Below, one piece after another: positions 1-6,430 of a DNA stretch of 32,454 nt. The position numbers and the translations under genes are program-made. The notes beneath the pieces are model-generated. The model had not been told where the DNA came from, did not search any database, and saw only the letters and a list, made by a program, of their open reading frames with translations. The number at the start of each line of letters is the position of its first letter. Position 1 is the first letter of the stretch. Origin of the DNA: Deltaproteobacteria bacterium (GTDB lineage Bacteria > Myxococcota_A > Polyangia > DRWM01 > JAAZOP01); contig JACRCX010000100.1 in NCBI GenBank assembly GCA_016218815.1, forward strand, positions 1 to 32,454. The letters run 5' to 3'.

Positions 1-970
1 CGATGCGCGCGATCCACTCGCCCATGCGCTCGTGCTTCTGCGCGCCCTTCGCGTAGGCGTCGACCAGGCCGCGCACGGCGTTGACGACCTCGGGCCAGCG
101 CGGCGGGTTGTTCGGCAGGTAGGGGATGGCGAGCTTGGAGAACGCGGGGGTAGTGCGCGCGTTGGAGAGCTTGCCGCCGACCCAGATGGAGATGCCGTCG
201 TTGAGGGGATCGGCCATGGGCAGTGCGGGGCACATGGAGAAGCAGTTCGAGCAGAACATGCACTTCTCCTCGATGATCTCGACGGTCTGCTGGCCATCGA
301 CCATCTTGGGGGCGATGGCGCCGGTGGGGCAGGAGGCGACCGTGGTCGGGATCTCGCAGATCTTGCCCAGGCCGGGCATGACGCGCGGCGGGCGGCGGTG
401 GATCCCGAGGATGGCGATGTCGGAGCAGTGGACGGCGCCGCACATGTTGAGGCAGCAGGCGAGCGCGACGCGCAGCTTGGCCGGCAGCTTCATGTTCACG
501 AAATGCTCGTGCAGGTCGTCCATCACGCACTTGACGACGCCGGAGGCGTCGGTGGCGGCGGAGTGGCAGTGCACCCAGCCCTGGGTGTGGACGATGTTGG
601 TGATCGAGTGCCCGGTGCCGCCGACGGGGAACCCGCCCGCGTTGATCTCCTTCACCAGGGGGTCGATCTTCGCCTGATCGGCCAGCAGGAACTCGACGTT
701 GTTGCGGCTGGTGAACCGCAGGTGTCCGTCGCAGTACTTGTCGGCCAGGTCGCAGACCCAGCGCAGGGTCTGGATGCTGAGGATGCGGGGCGAGCCCATG
801 CGCACGGTGTAGATCTTGTCGCCGGACTCGGCGACGTGGACCAGCACGCCCGGCTTCATGATCTCGTGGTAGAGCCACTTGCCGTAGTTCTTCTTGATCA
901 CCGGATGCAGGAACTGCTCGTAGTGCGGCGGTCCGATGTCCGTCTTCCTCTTCTGCACTGTCTCGGCCAT
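1..970 (-). CDS. dsrB: Dissimilatory sulfite reductase beta subunit (partial, C-terminus beyond window)
   Basis: DsrB pairs with DsrA to form the cytoplasmic siroheme enzyme that interconverts sulfite and a sulfide-level product bound to DsrC. From the ATG at 968-970, 323 residues can be read; the last few tens of residues of a usual DsrB are cut off by the window edge. The siroheme/[4Fe-4S] region shows C135 (GWVHCHSAATDASG) and the block ALACCLNMCG (C172, C173, C177), the spacing known for DsrB. A ferredoxin domain follows with C205, C214 (SCPTGAIAP) and CMFCSNCFSMCP (C237, C240, C243, C247). A purine-rich GAGGGAGAG precedes the start. dsrB lies 72 bases downstream of dsrA and is surely co-transcribed with it. 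The sequence alone does not tell whether the enzyme works in the reductive or oxidative direction. Confidence 0.97.
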   Translation of the reverse strand, partial: MAETVQKRKTDIGPPHYEQFLHPVIKKNYGKWLYHEIMKPGVLVHVAESGDKIYTVRMGSPRILSIQTLRWVCDLADKYCDGHLRFTSRNNVEFLLADQAKIDPLVKEINAGGFPVGGTGHSITNIVHTQGWVHCHSAATDASGVVKCVMDDLHEHFVNMKLPAKLRVALACCLNMCGAVHCSDIAILGIHRRPPRVMPGLGKICEIPTTVASCPTGAIAPKMVDGQQTVEIIEEKCMFCSNCFSMCPALPMADPLNDGISIWVGGKLSNARTTPAFSKLAIPYLPNNPPRWPEVVNAVRGLVDAYAKGAQKHERMGEWIARI

Positions 971-1042
971 TTTCTCTCTCCCTCTTCTATCCCAAGCGCC
1001 TCGCGGCGCGGACTTCAACCCTGGCTCCGAGTCCCGTCCGTC

Positions 1043-2236
1043 CTACTCGGCCTCGTAGTACTCCTCGTAGAAGATGAACGGGTTCGCCCGCGGGGAGTTG
1101 ACCATCTGCGGTACCGGCTCCAGCTCGATCGCCTCGAGGAACTGGCCGAGCCCGACGCGCTGGATCAGCTCGCCGATGCGCTCGCGTCCCTTGCCGTACT
1201 CGCCCCAGAACTCCCAGATCTTGGCGACCAGGTCCTTGAGCTCCTTGTACGGCGGCTCCATCTTCATGAACGGGACCAGGACGGCGCAGAGCTGGGCGCC
1301 CTGGAGGATGGGGGCCTTGCCGCCGATCATGATCGTCGCGCCCTTGTCCGTGCCGGGACGCAGCGCCTTGGGCAGGACGTTGATGCAGTGCATGCAGCGG
1401 CGGCAGAACTTGTTGGCGATCTTCAGCTCCTTGCCGTCCCAGTTCATGCACTTGCTGGGGCAGAGCCCCACGACCTCGGTGTTGATGTCGGTGCCGGCCT
1501 TGGCGTAGGCCGCCACGGCCGCCTGGTCGACGCGGATGTCGTCGCGCCAGGTGCCGATGATCGCCATGTCGGACCGGGCCTGGCTGGCCACGCAGTCGTT
1601 GGGGCAGCCGGCCATCTTGAACTTGTACTTGTACGGGAACTGCGGACGGTGCAGCTCGTCCTGCCACGTCTGCGTGATGTCGTAGGTCACCGCCAGCGTG
1701 TCGTAGCAGGCGAACTCGCAACGCGCCGGACCGACGCAGCAGCTCGGCGTGCGCATGTTCGAGCCCGACCCGCCCAGATCCCAGTTCTCGGCCGTGAGCT
1801 CGCTGAACAGCGGCTCGAGCTGGTCGGTGGTCGTGCCCAGAAGGACCATGTCGCCGGTGGACCCGTGCATGTTGGTCAGGCCGGAGCCACGCTTCTCCCA
1901 CATGTCGCAGATCTTGCGCAGGGACTTGGTCGAGTAGAACCAGCCGGAGGTCTGGTTGACGCGCACCGTGTGGAAGTGCGCCGCATCGGGGAGCTCCTCG
2001 GCCAGGTCCGAGTAGCGACCGATGACCCCGCCGCCGTAGCCGCGGACCCCGACGAGCCCGCCGTGCTTCCAGTGCGTCACCTTGTCGTGGTAGGAGCGCT
2101 CGAGCTGCGTCAGGAGGGCCTTCGACTTGGGGCTCTTCTCGGCCGCCCGCTTGATCTCCCTGACGAAGCTCGGCCACTTGCCCTTCTCCAGCTCGTCAAG
2201 CATCGGCGTCTTGTTGTCCTTCGGTTGGTCTGCCAT
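1043..2236 (-). CDS. dsrA: Dissimilatory sulfite reductase alpha subunit
   Basis: Complete 397-residue DsrA, the subunit that with DsrB forms the alpha2beta2 sulfite reductase core of sulfate/sulfite respiration (or reverse sulfur oxidation). The siroheme-coupled cluster motif C-x5-C is at C167/C173 (SCCVGPARCEFAC) and its partner C-x3-C at C211/C215 (AGCPNDCVA). The inserted ferredoxin domain has C259, C263 and the diagnostic CRRCMHCINVLPKALRPG (C278, C281, C284). The C-terminus FIFYEEYYEAE is typical of the family. The ATG at 2234-2236 has a strong AAAGGAGA ribosome site at 2241-2248. A sigma70-like promoter lies about 90 bases upstream, giving a leader of roughly 85 bases. No dsrC, dsrD or dsrMKJOP gene is visible in the window; they could lie to the left beyond dsrB. 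Confidence 0.98.
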   Translation of the reverse strand: MADQPKDNKTPMLDELEKGKWPSFVREIKRAAEKSPKSKALLTQLERSYHDKVTHWKHGGLVGVRGYGGGVIGRYSDLAEELPDAAHFHTVRVNQTSGWFYSTKSLRKICDMWEKRGSGLTNMHGSTGDMVLLGTTTDQLEPLFSELTAENWDLGGSGSNMRTPSCCVGPARCEFACYDTLAVTYDITQTWQDELHRPQFPYKYKFKMAGCPNDCVASQARSDMAIIGTWRDDIRVDQAAVAAYAKAGTDINTEVVGLCPSKCMNWDGKELKIANKFCRRCMHCINVLPKALRPGTDKGATIMIGGKAPILQGAQLCAVLVPFMKMEPPYKELKDLVAKIWEFWGEYGKGRERIGELIQRVGLGQFLEAIELEPVPQMVNSPRANPFIFYEEYYEAE

Positions 2237-2327
2237 TGGATCTCCTTTCGACCTCCAGATGTACCTACCCGCCAGACTTCCACGGCCCGGGACCGGACCG
2301 CACCGCTTCCCTCCAAACGGTTCCCCG

Positions 2328-2357
2328 CCTATACACCCGCGTCTTCGTCCCTGTCAA
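2328..2357 (-). promoter_or_regulatory. dsrA: Sigma70-type promoter of dsrAB
   Basis: On the minus strand TTGACA (2357-2352) is a perfect -35 hexamer, separated by 18 bases from TATAGG (2333-2328), a good -10. The predicted start near 2321 gives a leader of about 85 bases before dsrA. In so GC-rich a sequence a perfect TTGACA at this spacing is unlikely by chance. No activator site was recognised. That it drives dsrAB is inferred from position. Confidence 0.65.
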
Positions 2358-2693
2358 GGGTCGACTTGCGGAAGATCAACGGCACGATTTTCGGCGTACG
2401 GTGTGTCGGGATTCAACAGCGCGGTACCTCTAGCATCTCTCTCCAACGACGTCATGAGCTGTCGCCCGGCCAATCCCGCGAATAGAGAGGGCGGGGTGCG
2501 GCTGTCCTCTGCTTCCCGGTTCGGAGTCGTCGGTCTGCGGACGGCGCCAGAGGCAGGCAGCCCGCCTTGGCGCGGTCCTGCCGGACCCACCGGATCGGCC
2601 CCGGGCGAGGCCGTCGCAGGGTTCAACGTTGCACGGCGTCACCACGGATTTCTCGGCAGTCGTTGCCGGCTCGGAGGGAGTCGTCGGCGAGGA
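2358..2693. other. Gene-free stretch between dsrA promoter and lipoprotein gene
   Basis: About 335 bases with no convincing coding frame: the open frames here are short, arginine/proline-rich, and lack ribosome sites. It separates the dsrAB promoter from the 3' end of the lipoprotein gene, which is transcribed in the same direction. No strong hairpin was seen. It may hold upstream regulatory sites for dsrAB, but nothing specific can be named. Confidence 0.5.
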
Positions 2694-3218
2694 TCAGGGC
2701 AGGAGGGACTGCACGGCTTCGCGGTTCCGGGGCGTGTCGGGGATCGCGCTGAAGTTCTCGCTGGCGTCTTCGAACCCGGACCCGTCGACGGACTGCCGTG
2801 CGAAGACGATCAGCGCGGAGCCGATCGCGAAGAGTGTCGGGTCCAAGCCGGGCGTGTCCGAGGCGGCCTGTCGCGAGTCCTCCACGACCAGATGGGCCAC
2901 GGCGATCGTCGGGTCGGCGTGGGCGCCGGCGAGCACCGCGGTCACGTCGTAGTCCACGGTCTGCCGCGCGGCGGCGAAGCCGCTCCAGCTCGCCGGTGCC
3001 GTGCCGACGCTGCGGACCGAGCCGGCAAAGACCACCGACGCTGATCCGGCCAAATCGACGATGCGCGTGCGGCCCGCGTTCAGCTCGGCCGAATCGAAGG
3101 GACCGGCGGAGGCCCCGCCGTCGTCGCAGGCCGCCAGCGTGGCGGCGAGCGCCAGCGCCGTGCCCAGGCGGACGAGACCGCGGCTCAGGACCGGATTGCG
3201 GCTCGATGGCGCGTTCAT
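2694..3218 (-). CDS. Predicted lipoprotein of unknown function
   Basis: A 174-residue protein with a basic N-terminus, a hydrophobic segment and a lipobox ending LAATLAAC (lipidated Cys near residue 31), so probably a lipid-anchored envelope protein. The mature part is beta-rich: SVVFAGSVRSV, a V-x-Y-x-V strand (VDYDVTAVLAG) and FAIGSALIVFA. This resembles small exported OB-fold/netrin-like proteins, but the resemblance is too weak to assign. The start is chosen by a strong GGAGGAG just upstream, and it overlaps the stop of the preceding gene as ATGA (3218-3215), so the two are translationally coupled. Function unknown. Confidence 0.8.
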   Translation of the reverse strand: MNAPSSRNPVLSRGLVRLGTALALAATLAACDDGGASAGPFDSAELNAGRTRIVDLAGSASVVFAGSVRSVGTAPASWSGFAAARQTVDYDVTAVLAGAHADPTIAVAHLVVEDSRQAASDTPGLDPTLFAIGSALIVFARQSVDGSGFEDASENFSAIPDTPRNREAVQSLLP

Positions 3219-3811
3219 GGTGCTCCTCCGTAGCTGATGCCGGTGATGTTGGCGGTGGCGTCGAGGGTCCAGGTCTCGGTCTGCCCGTCGTCGTAGCTGA
3301 TGACGACCCGGCCGCTGGCGTCGATGGTCGCCCCGTTGGCGCGTCCGGCCTGGCCGCGCGCGTTCCGAATCTCGTTCTCGCCCTGGATCCCCGCCTTGTG
3401 GCACTCCTCGAACTCGGCGCCCGGGTGATGTGCGCGGTACATGTACTCGGCCAGGAAGTGCTTGATCACCTGGCAGCGCGTGGTCGCACCCGGATGTTCC
3501 GCGGGCGGGCTGGACGGGATCTGTTCGAGGTCGCCGACGTCCACGTTGCCGGTGGAGAAGGAGTCGACGAGCGTCTTGGCCTGTCCTCGGCCGGCGTTGA
3601 ACGTCGCCGTGGCGGTCGTGCAGCCGGCCATCGAGTCGTACTCGTCCCGGAACGGGGCGCTCTCCGCCTTGCAGGCGTCGAACATCGCCTGGAGCGCGGA
3701 CCTGTCGGCCTCCGCGCCGCCAAGTGCAATTCTCGCCACGGCGACGCCGCCGGCCACCGTCACGGCGGCTGCCACGACCAGCGCCGCCCGCATGCCTCTG
3801 CCTCCGTACAT
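3215..3811 (-). CDS. Exported or membrane-anchored protein of unknown function
   Basis: 198 residues, not recognised. A hydrophobic segment at about residues 8-31 (MRAALVVAAAVTVAGGVAVA) suggests a signal peptide or single N-terminal anchor. The rest is hydrophilic with four cysteines (C47, C64, C113, C137) that could form two disulfides, and ends in a beta-rich tail (GRVVISYDDGQTETWTLDA). The ATG at 3811 is preferred because AAGGAGG stands 7 bases before it; a second in-frame ATG lies at 3793. The stop overlaps the start of the downstream lipoprotein (ATGA), so the two form a small operon and probably act together in the envelope. Confidence 0.75.
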   Translation of the reverse strand: MYGGRGMRAALVVAAAVTVAGGVAVARIALGGAEADRSALQAMFDACKAESAPFRDEYDSMAGCTTATATFNAGRGQAKTLVDSFSTGNVDVGDLEQIPSSPPAEHPGATTRCQVIKHFLAEYMYRAHHPGAEFEECHKAGIQGENEIRNARGQAGRANGATIDASGRVVISYDDGQTETWTLDATANITGISYGGAP

Positions 3812-4021
3812 CCCATTGCCTCCTTCCCCCTCCCAGCGGGTGAAGGTGTCGTTCACTGCAATGTCCGGACCATCGCGGGTGGTGTCGTGTCGTTGATGCT
3901 CGTGTCTTCGACCGCGCGAGCCGTAGCCGCGGCAACTGCCCGATCCGTGGCAGGGTCGGTCGTCGCCGGCCCGGCCGTTGCGTAGGTTCTGGCCGACGCC
4001 GCCGTAGCGCGCGGTCAGGCC

Positions 4022-4064
4022 GGACTGCCAGGGTGTCAGGAAGAGACTGACAGTCCGGCAGTCC
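4022..4064. terminator. Strong stem-loop downstream of the arrestin-like gene
   Basis: GGACTGCC (4022-4029) pairs with GGCAGTCC (4057-4064), and inside it TGTCAG (4034-4039) pairs with CTGACA (4047-4052) around a 7-base loop; a short internal loop separates the stems. It lies about 55 bases past the stop of the gene ending at 4120, in the 308-base gap 3812-4119 that otherwise shows no gene. No T-run follows on either strand, so it is either an atypical terminator or another structured element. Confidence 0.4.
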
Positions 4065-4119
4065 CCAAGGAGGCCCGGTTCAGGCTGGAGTCCGGCGTCA
4101 CCGGCCCGGCGGGTCCCGG

Positions 4120-4611
4120 CTACTGGGCGAGGCCGACGCGGAACGGCAGGTAGCCGGAATCGGGGTCGTTGCCGAACGCCTCGATGCGGCCGCGCAGCGT
4201 CCACGCGTGCGAGCACAGCTTGCCCTGGAAGCTGGGCTGTACGCCGGGTGGGAGTTGGAACGCGCCCTCGAAGACCTTGGTCTCGTTCGAACCGAGGACG
4301 AACGCGGGGGCGATCTGGAACGCCTGGTGGAAGGTTTCGCCCGAGTCGCTGGCGTCCACCGGCACCTTCTGACCGGGCTCGGAGCCGTGGTAGCCGGTCG
4401 GCATCGCGTTGCGGACCTGCGCGGTCTCGGTGCCCGCGACGTCGATGAAGCAGCCGCCGGACTTGACCTCCCGGCCCTTGGACGTGGCGGTGACGCGCAC
4501 GCGGAGCGGCTGGCCCGGCAGGAGCAACGCCTGCGGGTACTCGATCGTCACGGTGGCCGCGCCGCCGGTGACCGCCTGGACCGCACCCTTGAGCTTGTCG
4601 AACAGACCCAT
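4120..4611 (-). CDS. Arrestin-like (Spo0M-like) small protein
   Basis: 163 residues, no signal peptide. It begins MGLFDKLKGAVQAVTGGAA, an amphipathic N-terminal helix, followed by beta strands (VTIEYPQALLLPGQPLRVRV). It ends with the arrestin-type block PPGVQPSFQGKLCSHAWTLR followed by GRIEAFGNDPDSGYLPFRV. This layout matches the arrestin-fold family that includes the Bacillus sporulation-control protein Spo0M, whose members are cytoplasmic or membrane-peripheral scaffolds. The identification is by pattern and is moderate. GGGAGGT stands 6 bases before the ATG. A second copy of its central segment (SGETFHQAFQIAPA) survives as a fragment near 6365-6412, on the far side of the radical SAM gene. 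Confidence 0.75.
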   Translation of the reverse strand: MGLFDKLKGAVQAVTGGAATVTIEYPQALLLPGQPLRVRVTATSKGREVKSGGCFIDVAGTETAQVRNAMPTGYHGSEPGQKVPVDASDSGETFHQAFQIAPAFVLGSNETKVFEGAFQLPPGVQPSFQGKLCSHAWTLRGRIEAFGNDPDSGYLPFRVGLAQ

Positions 4612-4784
4612 CGTGGACCTCCCCGGGGACGCATGCGCCCCGTACCGGGAGGGTGGGTACACGAAGCAAGGCCGGGGTACAAGCTTCGCCGCGCTCGCGG
4701 TCCCGCGCCGTGCTGCGGACTCCAGCAGCGGACGTGTCGCGTCCGTCGCACCTTCTCGCGCGGGATCGGAGTCGTCCAGCCGGG

Positions 4785-6260
4785 TCAGAGGGTGCACCGG
4801 CTCACGAGGTCCAGCAGTCGACGGTGGTGCTCGACCAGGACCTCGTCGGGGAGTTGCGAGATGTTCACCAGCAGCTCGTTCATGTTGCGCCCGGAGAACA
4901 GCAGGAGCCACTCCTCCAGCGACGGCAGCCGATGGCGATTGCGCTGGTAGAGCGCGGTGCCGGGATAGGGCGTCGCGAAGTTGATCGGTCGGAAGCTTCG
5001 CACGCCCTGCGCGCAGAGGCGCCGCTGCTCGGGCGAGGCGAGCGAGCGGCCCCAGGCGATCAGGCGCTCGAGCTGGCGGAAGTCCTCTTCCAGGTGTTCC
5101 TCGGTCTCGTTGTCGTAGCCGATGATGAGGTTCGAGATGGGTGGGATGCCCGCCTCGACGCAGAGCTGGAAGGCCCGGATGTTGTCTTCCGGCGAGGTGT
5201 GCTTCCCCATCCGACGGAGGGTCTCGGGATGGAACGAATCGAAACCGAAGGCGATGCCCCGGCATCCGGCGGATCGCATGGCCGCCAACAGCTCCGGGGA
5301 TACGCCGCGCACGCGCGCCGCGACTCCCCACTTCAGGTCCCAACGACGCCGTCCGAGCTCGGTCACGAAGCGCAGGGTGTCGTCGTGGCGAAGGATGAAC
5401 GAGTCGTCCACGAACAACACGGTGTTCACCCCGAAGTGCTCCACCGCGCGACCGATCTCGGCCAGTACGTGTTCGTCCGAGCGGCGGCGGACCTGCTTTC
5501 GCAGGAAGCTGTTGGCGCAGAAGTCGCACTGGAACGGACAACCGCGAGCAAGCTGGGTCTGCAGGCGCCGTTCGACGGCGTGGCCGGCGCCGTCCTGGGA
5601 GGGCGGGTCGAAGAAGTAGCGCTCGATGGCCAGCAGCGTGGTGTCGGGATCCGGCAGTCCGTCCAGGTCCTGGATGAACTCCGCCGGCAGGTTCGTGCGC
5701 AGGTGGGGACCGTCCCGCCACACGATGCCCTTGACCGCCGACCAGTCGCCGTCGCGGCGTTCCAGAAACTCCGCCGCGCTGCGCTCCCCTTCCCCGACGA
5801 AGCAGGCATCGAGCTCCGGGATCAACTCCAACAGTTCCACGGGCACGGCGCTGGCGAGCCCCCCGCCGGATACGATGGCGGCCCCGGGCTGCGCTCGCCG
5901 TGCCGCCCGGGCGGCGGCGCGTTGCCAGGCGTAGGTGGTGATGACTCCCGACAATCCGATCACGTCGTAGGTCGCCGCCCGGAGCCGCTGGTCCAATTCG
6001 CGCGGCGTCGTGAAGTAACCGTCCACGAAGTCGACCCGGTGGCCCGCCCGTGTCAGGACGGCGGCGATGAGGCCCAGGCCGTAGGCGTAGTTCCGCGGCG
6101 GCTGCGAGGAGGGCGCGTAAAGGAGCAGGACGCGCCGGCGGTGCTCGAGCCGCGGTCCGCTTGCCGCGCGGCGGAGGAACGCCGCACGCGGCTTCGGGGC
6201 GGAGCCGCGACGCGGCCGCGTCTCCCGCTCGGGCGCCTTTTTCATCGCGCGGGACGCCAT
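4785..6260 (-). CDS. B12-binding-domain radical SAM protein
   Basis: 491 residues. After a basic N-terminal tail, residues 43-170 form a Rossmann-like B12-binding-type domain (RRVLLLYAPSSQPPRNYAYG, then GLSGVITTYAW, VSGGGLAS, CFVGEGE). Residues 232-400 form the radical SAM barrel with the cluster motif CPFQCDFC (C241, C245, C248), preceded by QTQLARG and followed by VDDSF and GFDSFHPETLRRMGKH. The classical DxHxxG cobalamin motif is not evident, so cobalamin use is uncertain. The C-terminal 90 residues include NFATPYPGTALYQ. Enzymes of this layout act in methylations, ring rearrangements or cofactor and lipid biosynthesis; the substrate cannot be told. Start at 6260 with AAGGTGG upstream. The gene stands between sulP and the arrestin-like gene on the same strand. 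Confidence 0.9.
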   Translation of the reverse strand: MASRAMKKAPERETRPRRGSAPKPRAAFLRRAASGPRLEHRRRVLLLYAPSSQPPRNYAYGLGLIAAVLTRAGHRVDFVDGYFTTPRELDQRLRAATYDVIGLSGVITTYAWQRAAARAARRAQPGAAIVSGGGLASAVPVELLELIPELDACFVGEGERSAAEFLERRDGDWSAVKGIVWRDGPHLRTNLPAEFIQDLDGLPDPDTTLLAIERYFFDPPSQDGAGHAVERRLQTQLARGCPFQCDFCANSFLRKQVRRRSDEHVLAEIGRAVEHFGVNTVLFVDDSFILRHDDTLRFVTELGRRRWDLKWGVAARVRGVSPELLAAMRSAGCRGIAFGFDSFHPETLRRMGKHTSPEDNIRAFQLCVEAGIPPISNLIIGYDNETEEHLEEDFRQLERLIAWGRSLASPEQRRLCAQGVRSFRPINFATPYPGTALYQRNRHRLPSLEEWLLLFSGRNMNELLVNISQLPDEVLVEHHRRLLDLVSRCTL

Positions 6261-6364
6261 CGTGCCACCTTCGCAACATCGCGCACCGTCGTCAAGCGGA
6301 CCTGCGGCGGCGAACCTGCCTTGGCGGCGGGGAATCCGTCTCGGACGTCCCGCGGGGCGACACC

Positions 6365-6412
6365 GGACGCCGGGGCGATCCGGAACTCCTGGCGGAAGGT
6401 CTCGCCCGACTC
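6365..6412 (-). pseudogene. Fragment of an arrestin-like gene (partial duplicate of 4120-4611)
   Basis: In the 170-base gap between sulP and the radical SAM gene, the minus strand reads ESGETFRQEFRIAPA, against DSGETFHQAFQIAPA in the arrestin-like protein. By eye 39 of 45 bases match, with most differences silent or conservative. The match fades on both sides and there is no start codon or full-length frame. It is best explained as the remnant of a second copy, perhaps left by a duplication that flanked the radical SAM gene. Confidence 0.6.
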
Positions 6413-6430
6413 GCGGCCGCGTCGCCTCTT

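Noticed and set aside
32..2485. Long plus-strand open frame opposite dsrB and dsrA
   Set aside because: The protein is low-complexity (Val, Gly, Leu, Asp, Arg, His) and lies entirely antisense to dsrAB; the strong GC bias at codon third positions keeps stops out of the opposite strand.
2430..2752. Short open frames in the gap beside the dsrA promoter
   Set aside because: Arg/Pro/Ala-rich, mutually overlapping on both strands, no ribosome sites and no recognisable motif.
4612..4784. Small plus-strand open frames in the gap between the radical SAM and arrestin-like genes
   Set aside because: Short Arg/Ser-rich frames without ribosome sites, overlapping the genes on the minus strand; this gap more likely holds only the leader of the arrestin-like gene.
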